Shown: one piece after another, positions 29,700-38,150 of the stretch
How positions within the stretch are numbered: position 1 is the stretch's first letter
Layout of the letters: every line of letters begins with the position of its first letter
NCBI RefSeq assembly: GCF_010731735.1
Contig: NZ_AP022588.1
Location: 1,302,001-1,366,000 of the forward strand
Source: Mycolicibacterium sediminis
Lineage (GTDB): Bacteria; Actinomycetota; Actinomycetes; Mycobacteriales; Mycobacteriaceae
Direction of reading: 5' to 3'
DNA length: 64,000 bases
Translations under genes and position numbers: made by a program
The notes under the pieces: generated by a model
What the model saw: the letters and a program-made list of their open reading frames with translations, nothing else
What the model was told of the DNA's origin: nothing
Database searches by the model: none

Positions 29700-30033
29700 G
29701 AACTCCCGTCGGCCTGTGGGCCTCGGGTAAGCGTTCCGTGTCTTCGCCTTCACTGAAGGCGCGCAACAAAATTCGTCGCTCGCCAAGGTCGGTGATGTGC
29801 GTGTCACTTCCGCGACGGAGCGGCCGAGTCGATCGATGGCGGTGACCACTAAGGTGCCATCCTCGCGGGTGTATTGCAGCCTTGCCGTCAACGCAGGCGG
29901 GTCGTGCTCAGCTCGCGAGAGTCCGTCCGGACAGACTGCATCCGGTCCGACGCCCTCCAGCGAGTGCGGCAAGCTGCGCATGGAGGTCCCGCCCCGCGGT
30001 GCTCACGCGGACGTACCTGAGAATCGTTGTCAC
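29700..30033 (-). pseudogene. Second decayed serine recombinase
   Basis: From a GTG at 30033 leftwards: VTTILRYVRVSTAGRDLHAQLAALAGG, the N-terminal catalytic motif of serine recombinases with VST intact. After a frame change comes REDGTLVVTAIDRLGRSVAEVTRT, a signature part of the catalytic domain. A further frame change gives LRAFSEGEDT, corresponding to the LRALxEGxDT segment. The C-terminal DNA-binding part is not recognisable. The gene is therefore frameshifted at least twice. Its res-like site lies directly upstream (30056-30177). Confidence 0.8.
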
Positions 30034-30055
30034 ATCGCTACCGTCTCATTGGCCT

Positions 30056-30177
30056 TCGACAACGAGGATCTGAGAGACGCGCCGTGTGAGACAGGAAATC
30101 AGACAGCTCGACCAGCGGATATAAGACAGGGAAGTGGCGCGCCGAGGCCTGTCTCGTTTCTCCAGGAATGAGACAGG
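30056..30177. repeat. res-like recombination site of the second recombinase remnant
   Basis: Several GAGACA/AGACAGG copies (about 30072, 30088, 30104, 30123) end in a perfect 8-bp inverted repeat CCTGTCTC/GAGACAGG (30148-30155, 30170-30177) around TTTCTCCAGG. Multiple subsites of about 30 bp upstream of a serine recombinase is the classic res layout. The adjoining sequence ACCGTCTCATTGGCC (30039) is also found beside site 1 (22104). Confidence 0.6.
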
Positions 30178-30567
30178 ACACGGCCGTTCATGGCGCGAAG
30201 ACCCGGCCGTGCTGCCTAACGTACGAAGTTGTCCTGGATTCTTTCGGGCGGCAGGCTCGTCCGGGTGCACCCTCTGACGCGACGACGTTGTTGATCGCCA
30301 GATCGACGGCCAACCAGGCCTGACTTCCCAATGAACGAGATCGTCAGTCAACCCGACGTTAGCGCAACGTGAAATTGCCTGGCCGAGAATGGCGCCGCTC
30401 GGTATCGTCTGTTACGTGAACATCCGTGTCGAGGAGGTCGTCGGCGCTCGCGCCGACATCAGATGACCGCGCCCTGTCGCCGACCCGTCTAGGTCGGCGA
30501 TGCAGTCATGCCCTCACCTCACTGGCGCGCGCATACGTGCGCGGCCCTCTTCAGGATGGTTTCACCA

Positions 30568-31062
30568 ATGGACGTCTTCACCCGTGACCAAATTCTCGGC
30601 GCCTTCCGGGGCGCCACCCGCAGCGAGGTCAAAAGAGTGACCTTCGCCGCCGACTTCGACGCCGTCGAGTTCGGCAAACTGGATTACTACGGCTGGGCCG
30701 ACACCAAGATCCCGCGCCGGGCCTATCTGCTGGTCGACAGGCCTGACGGACCGGTAGCGCTGCTGCTCAATCGGGCCGCGGTCAAGCCGCGGGGACGAGC
30801 CATGTGCACGTGGTGCAACGACGTGAACCTCACCGACGAAGCGGTGCTGTACACCGTTCGCCGGGCCGGCGCCGCAGGCCGCAAGGGAGACACCATCGGC
30901 ACCATGATCTGCGCCAGCTTCGGATGCTCCCGCAATGTCCGGCGCCTGCCGCCCGCCTATCACGAGGACACCGACCTTGAACGCATCCGCGAACAGCAGA
31001 TCCACGAGCTGCGGCGCAAGGTGCACGGATTCGTCGATAACGTGCTCTCGACGCAGATGTGA
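30568..31062 (+). CDS. FBP-domain (FusB-like, EF-G-binding) zinc-finger protein
   Basis: The 164-residue protein has an N-terminal helical part (MDVFTRDQILGAFRGATRSEVKRV) and a C-terminal treble-clef-like zinc finger. The finger is formed by CTWC at about residues 72-75 and CASFGC at about 113-118, followed by SRNVRR. This is the FBP C-terminal domain of FusB-type proteins, which bind elongation factor G and in staphylococci release it from fusidic acid-stalled ribosomes. Actinobacterial homologues are uncharacterised, so resistance is not implied. The ATG at 30568 has AGGATGG before it; an ATG at 30556 is an alternative. Confidence 0.8.
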   Translation: MDVFTRDQILGAFRGATRSEVKRVTFAADFDAVEFGKLDYYGWADTKIPRRAYLLVDRPDGPVALLLNRAAVKPRGRAMCTWCNDVNLTDEAVLYTVRRAGAAGRKGDTIGTMICASFGCSRNVRRLPPAYHEDTDLERIREQQIHELRRKVHGFVDNVLSTQM

Positions 31063-31583
31063 CCAAGGCGTTCCGACTCTAGACGGCGACGAACATGGCA
31101 GCCGCCACATCGCGAAGCTTCAGCTCGCCCGGCTCAACGCGACGAAAGACCCTCGCGTGCAAATCGCTTGGCGTGGTCCAGGCTGCTTGCTGGGCCGGCC
31201 AACATCCCGCTCGGTGGTGAGCCACGCATTGGGCAACGACTTGGCGCTCGACGTTCGTGGGGTCAACCAACCAGCCACCGTCCGATCAGCTGCTGGCGGC
31301 GACGTCACCACGCTGGTCATGCCGTGTCTCATTCCACCCCTTGAACGAATCGCGGTCTCCACCGCTAACCGATCACCAGGGTCAGCCCCTAGCCCAGGGG
31401 ATGGAACAATTCTCGTGACCGCACACGCCACATCGCCAGACGCAACAATGGAAGCAATCACTGCAGCAGTGGTCCTCGGACGCGGCGGTGCGGAAGAGCC
31501 CTCCCCGACGCGGCTTGCTCTCGATCTGGAAACGGATCGGACACGGCTGGCATCCTGGACCGACCGTGGATGGAGATGACGCG
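31063..31583. other. Gap without a supportable gene; contains repeat copy B
   Basis: No convincing gene. The minus strand has a 63-codon frame at 31079-31270 ending ELKLRDVAAAMFVAV, which may be the end of a lost gene, but I cannot identify it. The right part carries the 35-bp repeat (31506-31540), and GGAGA precedes the next ATG. Confidence 0.5.
31506..31540 (+). repeat. 35-bp direct repeat, copy B
   Basis: Begins CGACGCGGCTTGCTCTCGAT; 32 of 35 bases match the copy at 29594. It ends 43 bp before the start of the 2-oxoglutarate oxygenase gene, at the boundary between decayed DNA and the catabolic cluster. Confidence 0.6.
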
Positions 31584-32627
31584 ATGACCTCGTTCGACGT
31601 ACCGGCGATCGACATCACCCCGTGGGTCGTCGGCGGTGACGATTCCGCCAAATACGCGGTGGCCACGGCCGTGGACGACGCCTGCCGCAGGGTCGGTTTC
31701 ATGCAGATCCTCGGCCACGGCATTCCCGCACGGACGCTCGACGGCCTTGCGACGGCCATGGACCAGTTCTTCGGGTTGAGTGCCGAGACCAAGAACGAGT
31801 ACCGGGTGCCCGCCAACCGGGGGTACAGCCCGCCGAAGAGCGAATCGTTGAGCCTGTCGCTCGGCGTCGAGTCCGCCACCCGGATGAACGACTTCTTCGA
31901 GGCGTTCAACGTCGGCGTCGAAGCGCGGTCCTACACGGGTCTCGCTCTCGACGAGGCCGACTACGGCATCAACGTCTGGCCCGACCAGGTGCCGTCCTTC
32001 CAGCCGGCCGTCCTCGAATACTTCGCCGACGCGGGGCGGGTCGCCCGGACCCTGACGCAGATCTTCTGCGTCGCACTGGGTCTGGAACCCGGGTACTTCG
32101 AACGCATCACCGATCATTCCGTCGACGTGCTTCGGATGAACAACTACGCCCTTCCCGAGGGCACCGTCACCCTCGACGGCGACCTCACCGGGATGGGTGA
32201 GCACACCGACTTCGGCATCGTCACCGTCCTGTGGGCCGACCAGGTGGCGGGCCTCCAGGTGCTGGACACCGATGGGCACTGGCACGACGTGGCGCCCGTC
32301 GACGGCGCGCTGCTGGTGAACCTGGGCGATCTCACGGCACGGATCACCAACGACCAGTGGATGTCGACGCTGCACCGGGTGAAACCGCCGATCGTCGACG
32401 GCACCATCAAGCGGCGGCGATCGGCCGCGTTCTTCCATGACGGCAACGTCGATGCGGTGATCTCCACTGCTCCCGGCTATCTGGATGCCGACGCCGGGAT
32501 GGCGTATGAACCGATCACCGTCGGTACGCACATCGCCGCCAAGCTGGCGGGTTCTCGGCAGGGCAAGGCCAACGTGGCCGCGGTGCGTGAGGCGGCGCGG
32601 GTGCTCGCAGCGGCTCAGTCGAGTTAG
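31584..32627 (+). CDS. 2-oxoglutarate/Fe(II) oxygenase, isopenicillin N synthase-like
   Basis: A non-haem Fe(II) dioxygenase of 347 residues with the IPNS-type layout. The N-terminal DIOX_N region reads FDVPAIDITPWV and RVGFMQILGHGIP. The catalytic half has the Fe ligands His207, Asp209 and His264 (GEHTDFG and LHRV) and the 2-oxoglutarate-binding RxS at 278-280. Such enzymes hydroxylate or oxidatively cyclise small molecules. The ATG at 31584 follows GGAGA. It converges with the GntR gene of the neighbouring cluster; its substrate is unknown but may feed that pathway. Confidence 0.88.
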   Translation: MTSFDVPAIDITPWVVGGDDSAKYAVATAVDDACRRVGFMQILGHGIPARTLDGLATAMDQFFGLSAETKNEYRVPANRGYSPPKSESLSLSLGVESATRMNDFFEAFNVGVEARSYTGLALDEADYGINVWPDQVPSFQPAVLEYFADAGRVARTLTQIFCVALGLEPGYFERITDHSVDVLRMNNYALPEGTVTLDGDLTGMGEHTDFGIVTVLWADQVAGLQVLDTDGHWHDVAPVDGALLVNLGDLTARITNDQWMSTLHRVKPPIVDGTIKRRRSAAFFHDGNVDAVISTAPGYLDADAGMAYEPITVGTHIAAKLAGSRQGKANVAAVREAARVLAAAQSS

Positions 32628-32655
32628 GCCGGGCGTGGGCAGCGCACCGCGTGGC

Positions 32656-33345
32656 TCAGCCCAGCCGTGACCAGCGGGGCGTGTCGCCGAACAGCGTCCG
32701 CAGCGTCGTCGTGCGGTTGCGCTCGGCGTGGTCCCTGGCGAGCTTCTCGGCCCCGCGCGCATCCCGCGCGGCGATCGCGTCCACCAACAGGTGGTGATCG
32801 TGGGAGACGGCGTGCGGATCGGGGATCTGCCGCACCAGCCACTGCACCCGGTAGAGGATCGGCGCCATGATCTCACCCAGGGTCCGGTTGTGCGATGCGG
32901 TCACGAGCAGCTGGTGGAACAGGGCGTTCGCATCGTGTGCGGCGGACGGGTCACCCTGGTCGACGGCTCGATCGGCCGCATCGGCCGCGCTACGCAGTGC
33001 AGCGATGTCGTCGTCGGTCCGATTCTCGGCGGCCTCGCGGCAGGCCAGTGCTTCGAGCGACTCGCGGATGCCGAAGACTTCGACGACGTCGCGCTCGGTC
33101 CACTCGCGCACGACCAGTCCGCGGGTCTTGCGCACCTCGAGGAAGCCCTCGGACTTGAGTGCCTGCAGGGCCTCGCGGGCGGGAAGCCGTGACACGCCGT
33201 ATGTTTCGGCGACGTCTCTCTCCACCAGCCGGTACCCGGCCGGATACCGCCCCCGGATGACGTCGGAGCGCAAAGCGTCGACGAGTCGACCGCGCAGCAG
33301 GACGTTGCTGGCCGCGGTGTCTTCATCGGAAGGCGTCGAGGGCAT
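32656..33345 (-). CDS. GntR-family regulator, FCD subfamily
   Basis: The N-terminal winged helix (about 15-80) has LRSDVIRGRYPAGYRLVERDVAETYGVSRLPAREALQAL. The C-terminal all-helical FCD domain (about 90-215) contains the Asp/His metal or ligand residues in NALFHQLL and SHDHHLLVDAI. FCD regulators usually repress catabolic operons and release on binding a carboxylate. It is the last gene in a leftward run with the deacetylase, isomerase and transporter, and probably binds the boxes at 36794-36818. Confidence 0.9.
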   Translation of the reverse strand: MPSTPSDEDTAASNVLLRGRLVDALRSDVIRGRYPAGYRLVERDVAETYGVSRLPAREALQALKSEGFLEVRKTRGLVVREWTERDVVEVFGIRESLEALACREAAENRTDDDIAALRSAADAADRAVDQGDPSAAHDANALFHQLLVTASHNRTLGEIMAPILYRVQWLVRQIPDPHAVSHDHHLLVDAIAARDARGAEKLARDHAERNRTTTLRTLFGDTPRWSRLG

Positions 33346-33396
33346 GGTGTCCCTAGCGTAGCCAATGCCGAGAGCGCTCCGACGTCGGTGCGAGCG

Positions 33397-34305
33397 TCAG
33401 CGTCCCACGCAATCCGGGCGCGTCGGTTGCCCGAACGGGTAGCGCGCACGGAACTCGTCGGCGGCGTCGGCCATGGTGACGAACTCGACGCCGTCGAAGC
33501 TCGCCCACCGGTCGAGCAGGCGTTCGAGCATGAGCAGCACCTGGGGGCGCCCAGACACATCGGGGTGCAGTGTCATCGGAATGACGGCATAGTCGAGTTC
33601 CCGGTAAACCCAGTCGAATTGGTCATTCCACATCTGCTCGATGTCGCGCGGGTTGACGAAGCCATGCGAGTTCGGATGGCCCTTGATGAACATCATGGGT
33701 GGCAGGTCGTCGACGTACCAGTTGCCGCAGAACTCGACGAGATCGATCTCTTCGCCGTGCTCGAGCGGCTTCATCCAGTGGGCGGCCGGCTTCGTGGTGT
33801 CGATGGGCGTCCACTCGTCACCGACCCGCGCATAGAACGGGACGAAGTCGTTGTAGTTCTGCGAGTGGTCGTAGGAGAACTCGTACTCCTTGAGAATCGT
33901 CGCGGTGTGTTCGCTCATCTCCCACCATGGTGCGACATAGCCCTTCGGTCGCGCGCCGGTGAGCTGCTCGACCAGCTCGACGCTCTTGGCCATCACGTCG
34001 CGCTCCTGCTCCTGGGTCAGCGAGCGAGGATTCTCGTGGCTGTAGCCGTGCGCGCCGATCTCGTGTCCGGCGTCGACACACATCTGGGCTTGTCGCGGGA
34101 ACGTCTCGATCGAGTGGCCGGGCCAGAACCAGGTCGAGACGATGTTGCGTCGCTCGAGCAACTTCAACATGCGGGGTACCCCGACTTCTCCGGCGAAGAC
34201 GCCGCGCTGCATGTCGTTGGGCGAATCCTGCCCGCCGTAGGATCCAAGCCACCCCGCGCAGGAGTCGACGTCGATGCCGACGCTGATCTGAAGCTTCTTC
34301 GTCAC
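33397..34305 (-). CDS. Polysaccharide deacetylase (NodB/PuuE-like) family protein
   Basis: The 302-residue protein has the NodB homology fold: [11 protein letters not shown] with the metal/catalytic Asp pair, [12 protein letters not shown] (H-x3-H), [16 protein letters not shown] and a C-terminal [11 protein letters not shown]. There is no signal peptide, so it acts in the cytoplasm. Cytoplasmic members next to catabolic genes are often amidohydrolases of the PuuE (allantoinase) type rather than chitin or peptidoglycan deacetylases. The GTG at 34305 is preceded by AGGAAGG; a GTG at 34323 lies in that Shine-Dalgarno and is rejected. It follows the isomerase gene by 14 bp. Confidence 0.87.
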   Translation of the reverse strand: MTKKLQISVGIDVDSCAGWLGSYGGQDSPNDMQRGVFAGEVGVPRMLKLLERRNIVSTWFWPGHSIETFPRQAQMCVDAGHEIGAHGYSHENPRSLTQEQERDVMAKSVELVEQLTGARPKGYVAPWWEMSEHTATILKEYEFSYDHSQNYNDFVPFYARVGDEWTPIDTTKPAAHWMKPLEHGEEIDLVEFCGNWYVDDLPPMMFIKGHPNSHGFVNPRDIEQMWNDQFDWVYRELDYAVIPMTLHPDVSGRPQVLLMLERLLDRWASFDGVEFVTMADAADEFRARYPFGQPTRPDCVGR

Positions 34306-34319
34306 GAAAACGTCCTTCC

Positions 34320-35480
34320 TCACTGGTCTTTCAGCAGCGCGGTCATCGCCTGCTGCGCATGAGTCATGGCCGCGACATCGTCATCCGTCCAGGGGCGTTC
34401 GGCGATGCTGTGGGCGGAGAACCACGCGGTCAGTTCACCGTCCCGTTCGACCGGGCCGAGGACCTGGGCGCTCACTCCGTACACGTCACGCAAGGCCTGC
34501 GGCGGGTGCGGTGGTTCGGCGAACGTCGGCTGCACCAGCGTCTGCCGATGCTCCTCCAGCCAGCGCACCGTCTCGAGGGCACGTTGATCGAGCGAGGGGT
34601 CGTGCTGGATCGATCGCACCCCCTGAGCACGGGATTCGGCGGCGCACAGATCCACGCGCAGGCCGAGAGTCGGCTCGTCGATCCGCACGGTCGTCCGATC
34701 GCATCCCGTTCGCTCCCGTAGCTCGGTCACGAGGGCCTTGGCGCGGTGGCGCAGGGGACCCTGCTCCAGCAGCAGGCCTGCGCCGGGAATGCGCGCATCG
34801 GTGCCGGTGAGTTCCAGCGCCCACCACAGCGTGGCCGCGATGCTGTCGATCACGGGAATGCCGAGCCTGTCCTCGACCTCGTTGAGGACCGTGGTGCCGT
34901 CGACGTTGGTGCAGATGAGTGCCACCGCCTGCGCCGCGCTGGAGCCGGACCCACTCTCCACCGCGCTCACCAAGAGGTCGGCGATCGCGCTGTCCGGCTG
35001 CGCGGCGAAGCTGGCATTGTCGGTGAGTTCCCATTCGGTGTGCCCGACGAAGTCGAGGCCGTGGTGCGCATACTCCTGGCTGATCGCCTCGACGACGTCA
35101 CCCGTGTACGGCGTCGCACAGGCGAGAGCCTCGACGCCGAAGTCGTGACAGGCCTGCAGGATTGCGAACGTCGAGGTGGTGGCCGCGATACCGGTCTCCT
35201 GGGTGATGGCGGCGCAGACTTGACGGTCGTACTCGACGCCGAGCCATGATCCCGCAGTGCCGTTCCATGCGATGCAGTCCACGTTGGCGTCGGCGAGGAG
35301 CCGAGCGGCGGCGAGCATGGTCTCGACGTCGAATGCGGCCCCGCCGGCCGTCAGCGTGATCGCACGCACCGGGATTCGAGTGAAGTGGACCGTGATGTCC
35401 GGACGGTCCGCGATCAGCCGCATCGTCGCAGGCTCGAGCGCCGTGTTCGACGAGGGAACGATCATGCCGATGCGGGTCAT
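34320..35480 (-). CDS. Maleate isomerase/Asp-Glu racemase-superfamily protein with C-terminal GAF-like domain
   Basis: Residues 1-240 form an Asp/Glu racemase-type fold: [45 protein letters not shown] and [11 protein letters not shown]. The two active-site Cys positions of maleate cis-trans isomerases correspond to the AWNGTAGS loop (no Cys there) and ICTN (Cys present), so the chemistry may differ. Residues 250-386 resemble a GAF domain ([29 protein letters not shown]). The fusion is unusual. The start overlaps the transporter stop by 4 bp. Confidence 0.82.
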   Translation of the reverse strand: MTRIGMIVPSSNTALEPATMRLIADRPDITVHFTRIPVRAITLTAGGAAFDVETMLAAARLLADANVDCIAWNGTAGSWLGVEYDRQVCAAITQETGIAATTSTFAILQACHDFGVEALACATPYTGDVVEAISQEYAHHGLDFVGHTEWELTDNASFAAQPDSAIADLLVSAVESGSGSSAAQAVALICTNVDGTTVLNEVEDRLGIPVIDSIAATLWWALELTGTDARIPGAGLLLEQGPLRHRAKALVTELRERTGCDRTTVRIDEPTLGLRVDLCAAESRAQGVRSIQHDPSLDQRALETVRWLEEHRQTLVQPTFAEPPHPPQALRDVYGVSAQVLGPVERDGELTAWFSAHSIAERPWTDDDVAAMTHAQQAMTALLKDQ

Positions 35481-36778
35481 ACCGAAGTCTCCTCAGAAGC
35501 AGTGACGGGTGCGGCCTTGGGAGCCAGACGTTTCGAGTAGTCCAGAACGAGAACGGCGACAGTCATGATCACTCCCGCGCCCACGAAGTAGAGCAGGGCC
35601 CAGGTGTAGGCACCCGTTGCGCCGACGATGAAGCCGACGGCCACGGGGGTGACGAAGCCGGAGATGTTGCCGGCCAGGTTCATCGCCCCGCCGAGTACAC
35701 CGGCATCTTCGCGTCCGCCCAGGATGGAGGGCACCGACCAGAACAGGCCGACCCAGCGGAGAAAGAACAGCACGGTGGACAACAGCAGGATCGCGACGAG
35801 CGGGTTCGGCACGAGCACCACGCCGACGAGTCCCGCGACCACGCAGGTGCCCGCGAAACCCAGCAGCGAGCGCATCACCAGGTTGGTGTCGTGGCCCCGT
35901 TCCTTGAGGCGGTCGGCCAGCTGGCCGCCGATGATCTCACCGACGAAGCCGGCGCCGAATATCGCGAACGTGGACCAGCCGATGGCGTTGAGGTTGAAGC
36001 CCTTGCTTTCCGAGAGGAACAGCGGACCCCAGGTGAGTAGGCCATAGAACACCCCGTTGAATCCCAGCCAGCCGAAGCACATCGCCCAAAAGCTGCGGTA
36101 CTTCATGTAGTAGACGAGTCCGGCGCGCTTCCCGGTCGACTGATGACGGGCGTTCTCCTCGCGCTGCGCGCTCATCAGGTACTCCCGCTCGGCCTCGTTG
36201 ACCTTCGGGTGTTCTTCTGGGGTGTCGCGGATCGCCCGCCACGCCCAGATGCCCAAGAGCATGGTGACTGCGCCGGCGACGATGAACGCCCACCGCCAAC
36301 TTCCGGTCGAGGCGATCAGGGTGGCGATGGCGATGCCGCCCACCGCGGAACCCAGCGGGGCTCCGGCGTCGAGGATGGTGGCACCGCGGCCGCGTTCCTT
36401 CTCGGTGAGGAAGACCGCGTTGAGCTTTCCGCCGGCGGGCATGATGGGTGCCTCGGTGATCCCGATGGCCCCCCGCGCGATGGCCAGCGTGGCGATGTTG
36501 GGGGCCAGACCGGATACGGCGGTCGCCGCTCCCCATCCGGTGCACGCCGCGGTGATGAGCTTGCGTGGGCCGAAGCGGTCGATCAGCCAACCCGCCGGGA
36601 TCTGCATCGCCGCATACGCCCAGAAGAACGCCGACAGCAGCAGGCCGGTGACCTCGGCGCTGATGTGGAATTCCTCTTTGATCGCGGGCAGTGCCACGGA
36701 CAGGGATCCGCGGTCAACGTAGTTGACCGTCACCAGGAGGAGTAGCAGGGCGAACATGCGCCAACGGGTGTTGGACAT
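35477..36778 (-). CDS. MFS transporter, anion:cation symporter type
   Basis: A 12-helix major facilitator of 433 residues. Family landmarks are NYVDRGSLSVALPAIKEEF, the loop 2-3 motif GWLIDRFGPRKLI, GITEAPIMPAGGKLNAVFLTEKERGRG and the loop 8-9 copy GGQLADRLKERGHD. This is the ACS/galactonate-phthalate type importing organic anions (sugar acids, aromatic or dicarboxylic acids). It is the first gene of the leftward catabolic operon and is divergent from the FAH gene. Confidence 0.92.
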   Translation of the reverse strand: MSNTRWRMFALLLLLVTVNYVDRGSLSVALPAIKEEFHISAEVTGLLLSAFFWAYAAMQIPAGWLIDRFGPRKLITAACTGWGAATAVSGLAPNIATLAIARGAIGITEAPIMPAGGKLNAVFLTEKERGRGATILDAGAPLGSAVGGIAIATLIASTGSWRWAFIVAGAVTMLLGIWAWRAIRDTPEEHPKVNEAEREYLMSAQREENARHQSTGKRAGLVYYMKYRSFWAMCFGWLGFNGVFYGLLTWGPLFLSESKGFNLNAIGWSTFAIFGAGFVGEIIGGQLADRLKERGHDTNLVMRSLLGFAGTCVVAGLVGVVLVPNPLVAILLLSTVLFFLRWVGLFWSVPSILGGREDAGVLGGAMNLAGNISGFVTPVAVGFIVGATGAYTWALLYFVGAGVIMTVAVLVLDYSKRLAPKAAPVTASEETSV

Positions 36779-36793
36779 CAGATGCTCCTATGC

Positions 36794-36818
36794 TTGGTAT
36801 ACCGAATTGGTATTCCAA
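36794..36818. promoter_or_regulatory. Tandem GntR-type operator in divergent promoter
   Basis: Two boxes, TTGGTATACCGA (36794-36805) and TTGGTATTCCAA (36807-36818), lie between the divergent MFS and FAH genes. Both have the TGGT-N-ACCA-like dyad of FCD-type GntR sites. The region is clearly AT-richer than its surroundings. Confidence 0.65.
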
Positions 36819-36900
36819 ACAAACTAAGATGGCTGGACGAGGACCACAACCCCTGGGTGTAACCAGCTCGTGAATACTGCGACCTACGGCTGGAGGATGC

Positions 36901-37539
36901 GTGAACCGGCACTACGACGTGCGGACCATCTGGGGTACGGCCAGGAACTTCCCGGTGGGGGTCGACGACCCTCCGCGCACGCCCCAACTCTTCGTCAAGA
37001 ACACCCACGCCGTGATCGGCCCGGGCGAACCCCTCGAGCTGACGGGAAGCGTCGCGCAGCGCGTGGTCGCCGAAGGCGAACTGGCGATCGTCGTCGGACG
37101 GAGGTGCCGAGCCTTGGAGACAACGGAGCAGGCGCGCGCGCACATTGCGGGGTACTGCATCGCCAACGACGTCACTGCGCGCGATCTGCAGGAGACCGAC
37201 GACCACTGGTCCCGGGCCAAGGGGCTGGATGGGTTCTGTCCGCTGAGCACCGAGTTGGTCGCACCTGAGGACATGCCCCCGTGGGACGAGGTGGTGATCA
37301 CGACGCACGTCGACACCCGGCTCGTTCAACGGGAACTGGTGTCTTCGGCATACGTCGGTCCGGAGGATCTCGTCCTGTGGGCGTCCCAGCAGTTCACGCT
37401 TCATCCCGGAGACGTCTTCCTCCTCGGCACGCCGGACTACCTGCCGTCCGGCGACGAATCAGGAGCAGTGCTTCGACCCGGGCGCACGGTGACGATCGCG
37501 ATCAGCGGACTCGGTGAGCTGATCACCCCGGTGGTCTGA
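36901..37539 (+). CDS. Fumarylacetoacetate hydrolase-family protein
   Basis: A single FAH domain of 212 residues. It shows FVKNTHAVIGPGEP, the metal-binding acidic set in AEGELAIVVGRRC and IANDVTARDLQ, the WSRAKGLDGFCPLS loop and the C-terminal HPGDVFLLGTPDY. Members hydrolyse or decarboxylate acylpyruvates and related oxo-acids late in aromatic or heterocycle breakdown. The GTG start follows GGAGG. It is divergent from the MFS gene across a probable GntR operator, so it is likely co-regulated. Confidence 0.9.
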   Translation: MNRHYDVRTIWGTARNFPVGVDDPPRTPQLFVKNTHAVIGPGEPLELTGSVAQRVVAEGELAIVVGRRCRALETTEQARAHIAGYCIANDVTARDLQETDDHWSRAKGLDGFCPLSTELVAPEDMPPWDEVVITTHVDTRLVQRELVSSAYVGPEDLVLWASQQFTLHPGDVFLLGTPDYLPSGDESGAVLRPGRTVTIAISGLGELITPVV

Positions 37540-37577
37540 CGTCCGACATCCGCGCCGAGACCACCGCAAAGCGCCTG

Positions 37578-38066
37578 TCAACCAAGCGATTCGATGGTGA
37601 AACCGAACGGTGTCAACGGTTCGAGGAGTGCCCGGTCCGGACTGTCCTGGAGGACGAACACGGTCATCCGGTCCCCGGTGGTGGCCGTGGCGAACCACGT
37701 GACCGACGGCAGCCGCGCCAGGTCCTTCTCGAGATCGGCACCACGGGGCCACTCACCGATCACGATGGACTGCGGCCGAGACGAGCCCGTCGTCCTGGTG
37801 CCGCAGTACGCGATGTTCTCAGCGTCCGTGTAGAGGAAGTTCGCACTGGTCGCCAGGTCGGTATCGGGGGCGCAGACGGCTGCCGTCCACGCTTCGCGGT
37901 CACCGGACACCCCGCCATCGGCCGAGCCCACGGCACGACCGGACTCGACGTCATCGAGCAGATCGGTGGACACGGCGATGGCCGCACCGATCGCGATGAC
38001 CGCCAACACCCCGGCGCCCACCGCGAGGGGCCACCGGCGACGGCGGCGCGGCGAGGAGTACGTCAC
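37578..38066 (-). CDS. Hypothetical membrane-anchored protein
   Basis: The 162 residues start with a basic cluster (RRRRRW) and one membrane helix (about 12-33). A secreted-side domain follows with two cysteines (AAVCAPDTD and IAYCGTRTT) that could form a disulphide, plus IVIGEWPRGADLEKDLARL. I do not recognise the family; similar one-helix proteins are found next to type VII secretion genes in mycobacteria. GTG start; convergent with the FAH gene. Confidence 0.7.
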   Translation of the reverse strand: MTYSSPRRRRRWPLAVGAGVLAVIAIGAAIAVSTDLLDDVESGRAVGSADGGVSGDREAWTAAVCAPDTDLATSANFLYTDAENIAYCGTRTTGSSRPQSIVIGEWPRGADLEKDLARLPSVTWFATATTGDRMTVFVLQDSPDRALLEPLTPFGFTIESLG

Positions 38067-38150
38067 TCGGCGACCGTATCGCGATCACCGGTGCGTACCG
38101 CCACCCATTTGGTGCGCGAGCGTCCGCGACGCTCGGCTTAGGATCGAGGG

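Noticed and set aside
31079..31270. Small minus-strand gene ending LRDVAAAMFVAV
   Set aside because: No ribosome-binding site, no recognisable family, and located in a stretch of decayed DNA; reported only as part of the gap.
21506..31583. Integrative element or prophage inserted by a tyrosine integrase at tRNA-Leu
   Set aside because: No integrase, phage structural or conjugation gene is seen, and I could not find a second copy of the tRNA-Leu 3' end. The recombinase traces are of the serine type.
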